A program made the position numbers and the translations under genes. Shown piece after piece: positions 1 to 7,205 of a DNA stretch of 18,747 bases. Under the pieces are notes generated by a model. It had not been told where the DNA came from. It was given only the letters and a program-made list of their open reading frames with translations, and made no database searches. Within the stretch, counting starts at the first letter, position 1. Every line of letters begins with the position of its first letter. This DNA comes from CAZQLE01 sp964593905. GTDB taxonomy: Bacteria > Chloroflexota > Anaerolineae > Anaerolineales > Anaerolineaceae. The DNA is taken from NCBI GenBank assembly GCA_964593905.1, contig CAZQLE010000061.1, forward strand, positions 1-18,747. Direction: 5' to 3'.

Positions 1-560
1 TCGTGGAAGAAGTCCGTAAACAGTTCCGTATTCCGGGCATCATGGAAGGAACCGTCAAACCCGATTACGCTCGTGTGGTTTCCATCTCAACCCGTTCTGC
101 GCAGAAAGAACTGATCCCGCTTGCGACTCTTTCGGTGGTGATGCCTTTGCTGGTTGGCATGACCCTGGGTGTTGAAGCATTGGGTGGCTTTTTGGCCGGT
201 GTTATTTTGACCGGTCAACTGCTGGCGGTGTTTATGTCGAATGCTGGTGGTGCATGGGATAATGCAAAGAAGGCCATCGAAGATGAACCCCGCAACCTCG
301 AAGCAAACACGGGTAAAGGTTCCGAGCGCCACAAAGCTGGCGTGGTGGGCGATACTGTTGGTGATCCGATGAAAGACACCGCTGGTCCGGCGCTCAACCC
401 GATGATCAAGGTTGTGAACATTATCAGCCTGCTGGCTGCCCCGGTGATTGTGAAATACCAGCCTCTGGGAATTATTGGCTGGATCGTCGTGGCGGTTCTT
501 TTGGGCGCGGTGATCTGGTCGATTCGTGCCAGCAACAAACCGGTTGCTGACCTGGATTAA
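1..560 (+). CDS. hppA: Membrane-bound ion-translocating pyrophosphatase, C-terminal part (5' end outside window)
   Basis: This is the last 186 or so codons of a membrane pyrophosphatase, which hydrolyses pyrophosphate in the cytoplasm and pumps H+ or Na+ across the membrane. The reading frame is open to the window edge (first full codon at position 3), so the GTG there is not a real start. Visible family signatures are SNAGGAWDNAKKAIE followed by HKAGVVGDTVGDPMKDTAGPALNPMIK, the conserved C-terminal pyrophosphate-binding loops with Asp and Lys ligands. At least three hydrophobic helices surround them. The residues that separate K+-dependent from K+-independent and H+ from Na+ types lie upstream, so ion specificity cannot be called. 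The gene ends at TAA and is followed by a strong hairpin. It is convergent with the pseudouridine synthase. Confidence 0.96.
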   Translation, partial: VEEVRKQFRIPGIMEGTVKPDYARVVSISTRSAQKELIPLATLSVVMPLLVGMTLGVEALGGFLAGVILTGQLLAVFMSNAGGAWDNAKKAIEDEPRNLEANTGKGSERHKAGVVGDTVGDPMKDTAGPALNPMIKVVNIISLLAAPVIVKYQPLGIIGWIVVAVLLGAVIWSIRASNKPVADLD

Positions 561-582
561 GCCTGAATTTTGTCTCGAATAC

Positions 583-621
583 AAATCCGGCAGGTTGCAA
601 AACCTGCCGGATTTACTTTTT
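583..621 (+). terminator. Hairpin terminator after hppA
   Basis: A perfect 14-bp inverted repeat (583-596 with 601-614) encloses a GCAA loop and is followed by a short T-rich run (617-621). It starts 22 nt after the hppA stop. Its right arm reaches into the stop codon of the opposing pseudouridine synthase (613-615), so it probably serves both convergent genes, although the T-rich side favours the plus strand. Confidence 0.8.
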
Positions 622-1311
622 AATCCCGCGGGTCAGAATGGAAAGTGCCTGCGCAAAATCTGGAGGGTAGGCTGCGTTAAACTCCAGAGCTTGCTGGTTA
701 ACAGGGTGGGTGAATTTTAAAGTGCAGGCATGCAACGCGGGCCGGTCGATGAGACCGGTTAAATGGGCAGGTGTGTTTTTGGGCGCGTACAGGCTGTCGG
801 CGATCAGCGGCAAACCGACCGCCGCCATGTGAACACGGATTTGATGCGTGTAGCCACTAAAAGGAATTGCCTGAACCAGACAAACCTCCCCATAACGATT
901 CAGGATTGTTAAAAGGGTCGTGGCAGGCTTTCCATCTGTTTCTGAAACCACCGTGCGATGTTTGCGATCTCCGTTGACTTTGAGAGGGAGCGCCACCATT
1001 TTCTCGGGCCAATCTGGAATTCCCCGGGCAATGGCGTGATAGTGCTTTTTGGTCAGCCGGTTTTCAAATTGAAGCGATAAGCTGCGATGGGCGGCCGGGG
1101 TGCGGGCAAACACGATTACCCCGCTGGTGGTGCGGTCCAGACGGTGAACGGTGAGAATGGTGTCATATTTTTTCTTTAGCAGCCCCGATACATGGGGCAG
1201 CGCAGCATCATAGCCATCGGGGATGGTTAATAAACCGGCTGGTTTGTTGACGACCAGAATATGCTCATCTTCATATAAAATTTGCAACTCAGGCTGACTG
1301 GATGGCTGCAT
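613..1311 (-). CDS. RluA/TruC-family pseudouridine synthase without S4 domain
   Basis: This 232-residue enzyme converts specific uridines in rRNA or tRNA to pseudouridine. The catalytic motif HRLDRTTSGVIVFAR carries the nucleophilic Asp at residue 59. The second family motif, SGYTHQIRVH, is at about 152-161. The protein begins directly with the catalytic domain (YEDEHILVVNKPAGLL) and lacks the N-terminal S4 RNA-binding domain found in RluC/RluD, so it resembles the short RluA/TruC types. The exact target base cannot be told from sequence. The ATG start at 1311 has only a weak A/G-rich leader (AAAGATGA). The gene is divergent from the monooxygenase-like gene at 1405 and convergent with hppA. 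Confidence 0.93.
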   Translation of the reverse strand: MQPSSQPELQILYEDEHILVVNKPAGLLTIPDGYDAALPHVSGLLKKKYDTILTVHRLDRTTSGVIVFARTPAAHRSLSLQFENRLTKKHYHAIARGIPDWPEKMVALPLKVNGDRKHRTVVSETDGKPATTLLTILNRYGEVCLVQAIPFSGYTHQIRVHMAAVGLPLIADSLYAPKNTPAHLTGLIDRPALHACTLKFTHPVNQQALEFNAAYPPDFAQALSILTRGIKK

Positions 1312-1336
1312 GTGGTTTCATCTTTTTCTGAAAGAT

Positions 1337-1350
1337 CATTGAGATCAATG
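1337..1350. promoter_or_regulatory. Perfect 6-2-6 palindrome in a divergent promoter region
   Basis: CATTGA-GA-TCAATG is a perfect inverted repeat lying between the divergent genes at 1311 (-) and 1405 (+). It covers the place where the -35 region would be for the TATAAT at 1369. This is the position and size of a dimeric repressor operator; the regulator is unknown. Confidence 0.4.
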
Positions 1351-1364
1351 TTCGACTGGTTAGA

Positions 1365-1375
1365 ATTGTATAATA
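1365..1375. promoter_or_regulatory. Overlapping -10 elements of a divergent pair
   Basis: On the plus strand, TATAAT at 1369-1374 lies 30 nt before the GTG start at 1405. On the minus strand, TACAAT (1365-1370) or TATTAT (1370-1375) can serve the pseudouridine synthase. No convincing -35 hexamer is visible for either direction. Confidence 0.5.
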
Positions 1376-1404
1376 ATTGAAAATCCAAAAAATGGGAGCC
1401 AATC

Positions 1405-1716
1405 GTGGAAATTTATCTGGTTAATATTCATGTCAAACTTGAATCCATTTCCGAATTTATTCAGGCGACCGAAGATAATGCTTCAAACAGCCTGAAAGAA
1501 CCCGGCGTGATCCGGTTTGATTTTATTCAACAGAAAGATGATCCAACCCGATTTATGTTGATTGAAGTCTACCGCACGCAAGAAGACCCCGTTAAACATA
1601 AGCAAACCGCACATTATTTGCGGTGGCGTGACCGGGTGACTGATATGATGGCCGAGCCGCGGATCGGGACACAGTACCAGAATCTTTATCCGCCAGAAAG
1701 CGACTGGCTGAAATGA
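1405..1716 (+). CDS. Antibiotic-biosynthesis-monooxygenase (ABM) domain protein, LsrG-like
   Basis: This 103-residue protein is a single ferredoxin-like ABM domain, a fold that usually works as a dimer on quinols or small oxygenated metabolites without a cofactor. The segment RFDFIQQKDDPTRFMLIEVY...HKQTAHYLRWRDRVTDMMAEPR follows closely the pattern I know from LsrG (autoinducer-2 phosphate breakdown) and YgiN-type quinol monooxygenases, including the HKxTxHY stretch. The GTG start at 1405 is chosen because GGGAG (1394-1398) lies 6 nt upstream and the fold begins immediately. Its stop overlaps the start of the alcohol dehydrogenase by four bases (ATGA), so the two are translationally coupled and probably act on the same compound. 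The substrate is not known; there are no other lsr genes nearby. Confidence 0.88.
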   Translation: MEIYLVNIHVKLESISEFIQATEDNASNSLKEPGVIRFDFIQQKDDPTRFMLIEVYRTQEDPVKHKQTAHYLRWRDRVTDMMAEPRIGTQYQNLYPPESDWLK

Positions 1717-2870
1717 TGCAATTTGATTTTGCAACGGCGGGGAGAATTGTATTTCAATGCGGTGCAGCCGGCATGATCGGAAAAATTGCCCGACCCTTTG
1801 GCAAGATCGTTTTTCTGGTCAGTGGGTCGGGGGGGCAAAACCGCCAAAAAATTGAGGCGTTTCTGGCACAGGAGCAGATGCAGGTAGTGCATTTTTCTGT
1901 TTCGGGCGAACCGAGTGTTGATCTGGTAATTCTGGCGGTACAACAGTTGAAACAGGCCGGGTGTGATCTGGTGATCGGTGTGGGTGGCGGAAGTGTGATT
2001 GATACGGCGAAAGCCGTTGCGGCCCTGGCGACCAACCCCGGCGAACCGCTGGATTATCTGGAGGTGGTAGGAAAGGGTCTGCCGCTGGCGAACGCACCGC
2101 TGCCATTTATCGCGGTCCCGACCACGGCCGGGACCGGCAGCGAAGTTACCCGAAATGCTGTTCTCTCTGTTCCTGAAAAACGGGTAAAGGTCAGCCTGCG
2201 CAGCGCCGCCATGTTGGCGGATGTAGCGATTATTGACCCTGAGTTGACTGTTTCGACCCCACCCGAAGTGACTGCTTCGACCGGGATGGATGCGTTATGC
2301 CAGGTGTTGGAACCGTTGGTATCGGTTCGCGCCAATGTTTTGGTGGATGCTTACTGCCGGGCGGGGTTGGAAAGCGCCGGTTGGGCCTTGTTGCGCTGTT
2401 ACCAAAACCCAGATGATATGGAAGCCAGGACAGCGATGAGCTTTGTCAGCCTGATGGGTGGTCTGGCGCTGGCAAATGCAGGGCTGGGAGCCGTGCACGG
2501 GTTTGCCGGGCCGCTGGGCGGAATGTTTGATGCTCCGCATGGGGTGTTGTGCGCCCGGCTGCTGCCGGCTGTGGTGAAGGTGAATCTGGCTGCGCTGCAA
2601 CAGCGGGCCGCCGATCACCCGGCCCTGGGGCGGTATGATCTTTGCGCCCGGTTGTTGTTGCAAAACGAGCGGATTTCTGCCGGGGTATTGCCGGGCTGGT
2701 TATCTGATTTATGCACTGCGATGAAGATTCCGGGGTTAGCTGCCCTGGGGGTGGGGCCGCATGATTTTGCAGAGATCATTTCGAAGGCGCGCGCGGCTAG
2801 CAGCATGAAGGGAAACCCGATTGTGTTGACCGATGTGGAGCTTGAGCAGATCCTGGCCGAATCGCTTTAA
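1713..2870 (+). CDS. Iron-type (group III) alcohol dehydrogenase with an altered metal site
   Basis: This 385-residue NAD(P)-dependent dehydrogenase belongs to the Fe-ADH family (FucO, maleylacetate-reductase-like enzymes). The Rossmann part has GVGGGSVIDTAKAVA (about 89-103) and PTTAGTGSEVTRNAV (136-150). The metal site is recognisable from Asp193 (TGMDALCQ), His262 (GAVHGFAGPLGG) and His276 (APHG). The fourth ligand, normally His four residues after the Asp, is Gln197. The motif GLGAVHGFAGPLGGMF suggests a subfamily distinct from FucO, so the metal and substrate are uncertain. Length is normal. The start is the ATG overlapping the preceding TGA; a second ATG follows directly. The upstream ABM-domain gene implies a shared pathway. 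Downstream there is a hairpin and then a convergent DegV gene. Confidence 0.93.
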   Translation: MMQFDFATAGRIVFQCGAAGMIGKIARPFGKIVFLVSGSGGQNRQKIEAFLAQEQMQVVHFSVSGEPSVDLVILAVQQLKQAGCDLVIGVGGGSVIDTAKAVAALATNPGEPLDYLEVVGKGLPLANAPLPFIAVPTTAGTGSEVTRNAVLSVPEKRVKVSLRSAAMLADVAIIDPELTVSTPPEVTASTGMDALCQVLEPLVSVRANVLVDAYCRAGLESAGWALLRCYQNPDDMEARTAMSFVSLMGGLALANAGLGAVHGFAGPLGGMFDAPHGVLCARLLPAVVKVNLAALQQRAADHPALGRYDLCARLLLQNERISAGVLPGWLSDLCTAMKIPGLAALGVGPHDFAEIISKARAASSMKGNPIVLTDVELEQILAESL

Positions 2871-2910
2871 GGAATGCTTTGCCCGTTGGGATTTAAGATG
2901 TGCTGAAAAT

Positions 2911-2952
2911 AAAAAAGACGGGTTGCCGCTTTTTTTATGGCAACCCGTCTTT
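2911..2952 (-). terminator. Rho-independent terminator of the DegV gene
   Basis: A perfect 14-bp stem (2914-2927 with 2939-2952) has an 11-nt loop. Read on the minus strand it is followed by six Ts (complement of 2911-2916) and further T-rich sequence. It lies 15 nt beyond the DegV stop. In the plus direction, after the alcohol dehydrogenase, the same stem lacks a good T-run, so termination there would be weaker. Confidence 0.85.
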
Positions 2953-2966
2953 GAAACCGCGTTTGC

Positions 2967-3806
2967 TTACTTTTGCATAAAACTAATGGATAGGACCCCC
3001 GGACCTGCGTGAACCAAAATGGCAGGCGGCTGGTCGAATAAACGAATATCGGTGATATTAAGGCGTTTGCACAGTTCATTGGCCAGGCTGGTTGCTTCTT
3101 TTTCAGCATCTCCATGCCCGATGGTGAGATAACCTGCTTTATCGGTCGGATAGTCGGCAGCCACGATCTCGATCAGGCGGGCCAATGCACGCGATTTGGT
3201 GCGCTGGCTTTCAAAAGATTCGGTCTTGCCGCCTTTCAGCGTCAGAATCGGTTTCACTTGCAGTAAACTGCCAAATAACGCCGCGGCTCCGCCGATGCGG
3301 CCGCCTTTATATAAATATTCAAGCGTATCCACAAGGAAATAGACCCGCTCGCGGGCGGCCAATTCTTTTACCCTGGCTTCAACCGTATCGGCATCCAACC
3401 CCTGTTTTACCAGGCTCTGTGCATACAACACGATGGATCCCAGACCACTTGCAATGGTATTGGTATCGATGATCCGAATATCGGCCTGTGGAAAATCTTG
3501 CGCTGCGACAGTGGCGCTGCGGACGGTGCCGCTGAGCCCGGCAGACGGGCAAACCACAATGCTCGTTTCGCCGGCATCAATCGATTTTCGATAAACCGGT
3601 TCGTACAAAGCCGGGGGAGGAGCCGCTGTCTTTGGCAGTGAAGGCGAGGTCTTCAACATCTTCAAGAAAGTTTTGCTGTCCATTTGAGTATCATCGCGAT
3701 ACTCTTTTTCCCCAAATACGATGATTTGGGGAATGTATGCAATTTCAAGTTGTTCCGCTTCGGTAGGCGGAATACAGGAAGTCGTATCAGCTATGATTTT
3801 AACCAT
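2967..3806 (-). CDS. DegV-family fatty-acid-binding protein (FakB-like)
   Basis: This 279-residue DegV protein is of the type that holds a fatty acid for phosphorylation by a FakA-type kinase. Family landmarks are IIADTTSCIPP at the N terminus, the SLPKTAAPPP loop with Thr60, CPSAGLSGTVRSA with Ser92, DTLEYLYKGGRIGGAAALFG (160-179), and HAGPGVL with His266. The Thr/Ser/His set matches the residues known to contact the fatty-acid carboxylate in FakB. No fakA is in the window, so the partner kinase must be elsewhere. The ATG start has AAGGA 8 nt upstream. It lies 150 nt downstream of the P1 peptidase on the same strand but has its own TATAAT, and it ends at a clear terminator. Confidence 0.93.
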   Translation of the reverse strand: MVKIIADTTSCIPPTEAEQLEIAYIPQIIVFGEKEYRDDTQMDSKTFLKMLKTSPSLPKTAAPPPALYEPVYRKSIDAGETSIVVCPSAGLSGTVRSATVAAQDFPQADIRIIDTNTIASGLGSIVLYAQSLVKQGLDADTVEARVKELAARERVYFLVDTLEYLYKGGRIGGAAALFGSLLQVKPILTLKGGKTESFESQRTKSRALARLIEIVAADYPTDKAGYLTIGHGDAEKEATSLANELCKRLNITDIRLFDQPPAILVHAGPGVLSISFMQK

Positions 3807-3896
3807 GGCAAGATTCCTTATTGATGAATTTGTTCTTGAAGTATGATTTTTTGATCCGGGTTTTAAATAAATTGGTTCACCGGCGATAATAGAAAC

Positions 3897-3902
3897 ATTA
3901 TA
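3897..3902 (-). promoter_or_regulatory. -10 element (TATAAT) upstream of degV
   Basis: A consensus TATAAT on the minus strand lies 90 nt before the DegV start, predicting a leader of roughly 80 nt. The -35 region is poor. The 150-nt gap 3807-3956 holds nothing else that I recognise, and no terminator separates it from the upstream P1 peptidase, so read-through is possible. Confidence 0.5.
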
Positions 3903-3956
3903 CCAACGTTGCCACTCTTTAAGGCGGGTCAGCTAATAAATTTCGGTAGGGCAAAA

Positions 3957-4952
3957 TTATGAGTTTGATTCAAAAGCAGGCAGGCCGCCTGCGGGTGTGG
4001 CGGTAATGGCAGCGCGAATGATGGCCTGGGCGGTAACATCTGCTGCCAGTGCACCGATTAGATTAACATCGGCCCGGATTTCACCCGTTGCCAGGCAAAA
4101 CAATGTATCACCATCCAACATTGTGTGGGCAGGTGAAATAGTTCTGGCGATTCCATCTTGCGCCATCTGGGCTACCTTGTTGGCTTCTTCTTTGGTGAGC
4201 AGCGCATTGGTGGCAATTACGCCAATTACTGTGTTGCCAGCATGTAGAGATGTGCGGGTGTTGGTTTGGGCCTGCTTTTTTAGAATTTCGATGGTCGCCT
4301 CAAATTTTTCATGAGGATCGTTTTTCGAATGCTTTGCCGGCGTCTTCCGAACCCCGGCGAGAATTTGCCCATTGCGAAAATCCAGGATATCGCCAAACGG
4401 ATTGGCAACGATTAAAGCCGCCACCCTGAGATTGCTGCCCACCGCGATGCTGGCGGTTCCGAGACCCGTTTTCGTTGCACAGGCCATGCCGTTGATCTTG
4501 CCGGCAGTGGCCCCTGTGCCCGCGCCCAGGCAGCCTTCGCCAGGGTGGGTGCTGGTTGCGTTTAGACAGGCCGCATATCCCATTGCAGCATCCGGGCGAG
4601 CGGCCGGGTTTCCAATTCCCAGATCAAAAATGACTGCACCGGGCACGATCGGAACTTTGCCGACGCCCACATCAAAACCAATATGGCGTTCTTCGAGATA
4701 TTGCATTACACCTGTCGCTGCGTTTAAACCAAAGGCAGAACCACCCGACAGCAAAATTGCGTGAACCTCCTGAACCAGATGCATAGGACGCAGCAGGTCT
4801 GTTTCTCTTGTCCCCGGCGCGCCGCCGCGTTGGTCCACTCCACCCACCGCAGGGCGGTCTGCAAGAATCACTGTGCAGCCGGTCAAACCTTCCCAATCTT
4901 GAGCGTGCCCAACCCGGATTCCGGGGATGTCTGTAATGCAGTTCAATGTCAT
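3957..4952 (-). CDS. P1 (S58) family peptidase, DmpA/L-aminopeptidase-D-esterase type
   Basis: This 331-residue protein belongs to the self-cleaving N-terminal-nucleophile family that includes DmpA and the beta-peptidyl aminopeptidases. It starts with the typical NCITDIPGIRVGHAQD and contains RGGAPGTRETDLL, LLSGGSAFGLNAATG (67-81) and GAGTGATAGKINGM. The segment GNTVIGVIATNALLTKEEANKVAQ places the expected autoproteolytic cut between Asn240 and Thr241, freeing Thr as the nucleophile. The natural substrate cannot be predicted. There is no signal peptide, so it is probably cytoplasmic. The ATG start at 4952 has GAGG (4961-4964 complement) 8 nt upstream. The gene is divergent from zwf and shares its promoter region. 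Confidence 0.94.
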   Translation of the reverse strand: MTLNCITDIPGIRVGHAQDWEGLTGCTVILADRPAVGGVDQRGGAPGTRETDLLRPMHLVQEVHAILLSGGSAFGLNAATGVMQYLEERHIGFDVGVGKVPIVPGAVIFDLGIGNPAARPDAAMGYAACLNATSTHPGEGCLGAGTGATAGKINGMACATKTGLGTASIAVGSNLRVAALIVANPFGDILDFRNGQILAGVRKTPAKHSKNDPHEKFEATIEILKKQAQTNTRTSLHAGNTVIGVIATNALLTKEEANKVAQMAQDGIARTISPAHTMLDGDTLFCLATGEIRADVNLIGALAADVTAQAIIRAAITATPAGGLPAFESNS

Positions 4953-4961
4953 TGTATACGC

Positions 4962-5013
4962 CTCAACAGTAACTTGAGAATTTATATGAGTGTAGTAAGA
5001 TTATACTTGAGAA
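4962..5013. promoter_or_regulatory. Divergent promoter region of the P1 peptidase and zwf with repeats
   Basis: A minus-strand TATAAT (5000-5005) for the peptidase overlaps a plus-strand TATACT (5002-5007) for zwf. ACTTGAGAA occurs twice in direct orientation (4972-4980 and 5005-5013), 33 nt apart, about three helical turns. CTCAA (4962-4966) and TTGAG (4974-4978) form an inverted repeat. In the peptidase mRNA this small stem includes the Shine-Dalgarno GAGG. The arrangement suggests a shared control region; no regulator is known. Confidence 0.45.
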
Positions 5014-5072
5014 GGTAAGTTGGGTTGAATGAATCTATAAATCGCCTGATACTCTTAGAGGGTACTTTGACC

Positions 5073-6572
5073 ATGGAAAAAAATGCCAGTCTCGATTCAA
5101 CCGCTTTTGTGATCTTTGGCGTCACCGGTGATTTAACCCGCCGAAAGCTGCTGCCAGCTTTATATGAGCTGCATAAACAAGATCGTTTGCCGGAGCATTT
5201 GACGATTATTGGTTTTGCTCGCCGCGATTGGGATGACCAGAGCCTGCGGGCGAATTTGCACAGCGGCGTTGAGGAATTTGCCCGCAACAAACCGGTTGAT
5301 ATTGACAAGGTGAACCAGTTACTGGAAGACGCGGTCTATGTTCAATCCAACTTTGATGATCTGGCCGGGTATCAGCATTTGGCCGGGCTGCTATCGGAGC
5401 TTGAAATTGCCAATGTGCTCTTTTACTTTGCCACCCCGCCGGAAGAGTATATTTCCATTCTTCGAAATCTTAAGTTAAGTGGTCTGCGAAGCGATCGAAG
5501 CGGTTGGTCACGGATCATCATCGAAAAACCTTATGGGCGTGACCTGGAATCTGCTCAGGAACTGGAGCTGGAAGTTCACCAGGCTTTTAAAGAGCACCAG
5601 GTCTACCGCATCGATCATTATCTTGGCAAAGAAACGGTTCAAAATATTCTGTTTTTTAGGTTTGCCAATGGTATTTTTGAGCCACTCTGGGACCGGCGCT
5701 ATGTGGATCATATTCAAATTACGGTGGCTGAGCAGAATGGGGTTGGGACGCGGGCCGGATATTATGAAAGCGCCGGGGTGATCCGCGATATGTTTCAAAA
5801 CCATCTTTTGCAGTTGTTAAGTATGACTGCAATGGAAGCACCGGTTGCTTTTAACGCAGATGCAATTCGCGATGAAAAGGTGAAAGTTCTAAAATCACTG
5901 CGCCCATTAAAAGGTGTTGATTCGGTCAACCATACTTTTCGGGCACAGTACGTATCGGGCATGTTGAGAGAAAAACGTGTGCCAGGTTATAAAGATGAAA
6001 ACGGCGTCAGCCCGACTTCTTTGACCGAGACTTTTCTGGCAGCGCGTTTGTATGTGGATAACTGGCGTTGGGCCGGGGTTCCATTTTATTTGCGTTCAGG
6101 AAAACGCCTGCCATGCCGGGCGACCGAGATTGCAATTCAGTTTAAGCAGGCGCCGCTTTCACTGTTTAACTGGCGGGAATTTGCCGGGGATGCGCCGAAT
6201 GTCTTGATTCTTTCTCTGCAACCCAACGAGGGGATAACACTGACCTTTGGTGCAAAAGCTCCCGGACCGGCGAATAAGTTATCGCCGGTGCAGATGGATT
6301 TTGATTACTTAAAAGCATTTGGAGCAGAACCGCCGGAGGCTTATGAACGACTGCTTCTGGACGCAATTTTGGGCGATGCCACCCTGTTTACCCGCAGCGA
6401 TGAAGTGCTGGCACAATGGGAATTTACCAGCAGTTTGATCGATGGATGGGCAGAGCACCCCTTAAAAAATTTGCCTGTTTATGAAGCGGGCACCTGGGGA
6501 CCGCCAGGCGTCGATTTCTTTATTCGCAATGACGGCCGCCGGTGGCGCGAAAATTTAATTGGTGAGTGTTAA
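5073..6572 (+). CDS. zwf: Glucose-6-phosphate 1-dehydrogenase
   Basis: This 499-residue enzyme oxidises glucose-6-phosphate to 6-phosphogluconolactone with NAD(P)+, the entry step of the oxidative pentose phosphate pathway. The nucleotide-binding loop FGVTGDLTRRK is at residues 15-25, EKPYGRDL at 151-158, and the substrate-binding signature RIDHYLGKETVQN at 179-191. The downstream IRDMFQNHLLQ carries the catalytic His. Length matches the family. I chose ATG 5073, preceded by AGAGGG 10 nt upstream, because homologous sequence starts right after it. The same frame is open back to a TTG at 5025, which would add 16 residues of no evident homology. No pgl or gnd is adjacent. The gene ends four bases before the convergent zinc-ribbon gene. 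Confidence 0.96.
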   Translation: MEKNASLDSTAFVIFGVTGDLTRRKLLPALYELHKQDRLPEHLTIIGFARRDWDDQSLRANLHSGVEEFARNKPVDIDKVNQLLEDAVYVQSNFDDLAGYQHLAGLLSELEIANVLFYFATPPEEYISILRNLKLSGLRSDRSGWSRIIIEKPYGRDLESAQELELEVHQAFKEHQVYRIDHYLGKETVQNILFFRFANGIFEPLWDRRYVDHIQITVAEQNGVGTRAGYYESAGVIRDMFQNHLLQLLSMTAMEAPVAFNADAIRDEKVKVLKSLRPLKGVDSVNHTFRAQYVSGMLREKRVPGYKDENGVSPTSLTETFLAARLYVDNWRWAGVPFYLRSGKRLPCRATEIAIQFKQAPLSLFNWREFAGDAPNVLILSLQPNEGITLTFGAKAPGPANKLSPVQMDFDYLKAFGAEPPEAYERLLLDAILGDATLFTRSDEVLAQWEFTSSLIDGWAEHPLKNLPVYEAGTWGPPGVDFFIRNDGRRWRENLIGEC

Positions 6573-6576
6573 CCGC

Positions 6577-7161
6577 TTAGACAGTTTTGCCGCAATTGGG
6601 GCAAAACCGGTCGGTTGGTTTTAATACATAACCACAGCCTTTGCAGGTATCGGGTTGGTTGCCGCCCAGTGGCGCTCCACAGGCCAAACAGCGCGGTTGA
6701 CCAACCGGGTTTCCGGTACTGCAATAGGGGCACTCAATCCGCTTTAATCGTTCCGATAGATCCACCCCGGCCTGTTTTACTCTGGCAGTGTTTTCGACCA
6801 CGCGCCAAACCTGTTCGGATAGTTGCAGCGATTCAATATCCTGGGCGATATCGTCGAGCCGGCTGAGAAGCCCCAACGGATTGCGCAAGGCCGTGAAAGC
6901 CGACATGCCCAGACTGGCAGCCACTCCCAACCAATTTTGCTCGCCAAGCTTGATCAGCACCCCATCTTCAACTTTGTCGATGGAAATGCTCAGGGCGGTT
7001 TGCCCACCTGAAGAGGGGCTGCTGCCGGTGGCTATTTGTATTGCCAGACGGTTGCCGCTGCCGACCTGTTGAACACGATAGTTCCCGCGGTGAAAATAGG
7101 CGATCAGATCGCGGGCGAAGTCTTGAGGTTGAATTGAGCCGTGGTAGATTCTTTGTTCCAT
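6577..7161 (-). CDS. Double zinc-ribbon protein of unknown function
   Basis: This 194-residue protein ends in two zinc ribbons: CPYC...CLAC (Cys144, 147, 158, 161) and CKGC...CPNC (Cys173, 176, 187, 190). The N-terminal 60 residues (MEQRIYHGSIQPQDFARDLIAYFHRGNYRVQQVG) look like a compact alpha/beta domain for which I have no name. A central helical stretch (about 80-140) has a Gly/Ala-rich part (NWLGVAASLGMSAF) that could touch a membrane. I start at the ATG at 7161; an in-frame TTG at 7179 is less likely. A TATAAT ends 7 nt before this ATG and there is no Shine-Dalgarno, so the transcript may be leaderless. It is divergent from the SH3b gene. Zinc ribbons of this type often serve in protein-protein contacts; the function is unknown. 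Confidence 0.85.
   Translation of the reverse strand: MEQRIYHGSIQPQDFARDLIAYFHRGNYRVQQVGSGNRLAIQIATGSSPSSGGQTALSISIDKVEDGVLIKLGEQNWLGVAASLGMSAFTALRNPLGLLSRLDDIAQDIESLQLSEQVWRVVENTARVKQAGVDLSERLKRIECPYCSTGNPVGQPRCLACGAPLGGNQPDTCKGCGYVLKPTDRFCPNCGKTV
6584..6607 (+). terminator. Possible zwf terminator hairpin inside the convergent gene
   Basis: GTTTTGCC (6584-6591) pairs with GGCAAAAC (6600-6607) around an 8-nt loop, 12 nt after the zwf stop. A GGTTGGTTTT stretch follows some nucleotides later. It lies in the codons of the last zinc ribbon, so the pairing may be coincidental. Confidence 0.3.
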
Positions 7162-7168
7162 AGTATCG

Positions 7169-7176
7169 ATTATAAT
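7169..7176. promoter_or_regulatory. Palindromic shared -10 element for the zinc-ribbon and SH3b genes
   Basis: The 10-bp palindrome GATTATAATC contains TATAAT on both strands (minus 7169-7174, plus 7171-7176). The minus copy ends 7 nt before the zinc-ribbon ATG. The plus copy lies 29 nt before the SH3b ATG. Neither direction shows a good -35 hexamer. Confidence 0.6.
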
Positions 7177-7205
7177 CAAATATCTTTTGCAACATATGGT
7201 GAGTT

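Noticed and set aside
1..560. Assignment of the pyrophosphatase as H+- or Na+-pumping and K+-dependent or independent
   Set aside because: The deciding residues are upstream of the window.
1405..1716. Calling the ABM protein a true LsrG in autoinducer-2 catabolism
   Set aside because: No lsrK, lsrF, lsrR or transporter genes are nearby, and this small fold is shared by many unrelated activities.
4372..4764. 130-codon open frame on the plus strand opposite the P1 peptidase
   Set aside because: It is the antisense shadow of a well-supported peptidase gene; its low-complexity Ala/Pro-rich product and lack of ribosome site show no sign of coding.
5025..5072. TTG start for zwf at 5025
   Set aside because: It adds 16 residues with no family resemblance and would lie only about 11 nt from the predicted transcription start; ATG 5073 has its own AGAGGG.
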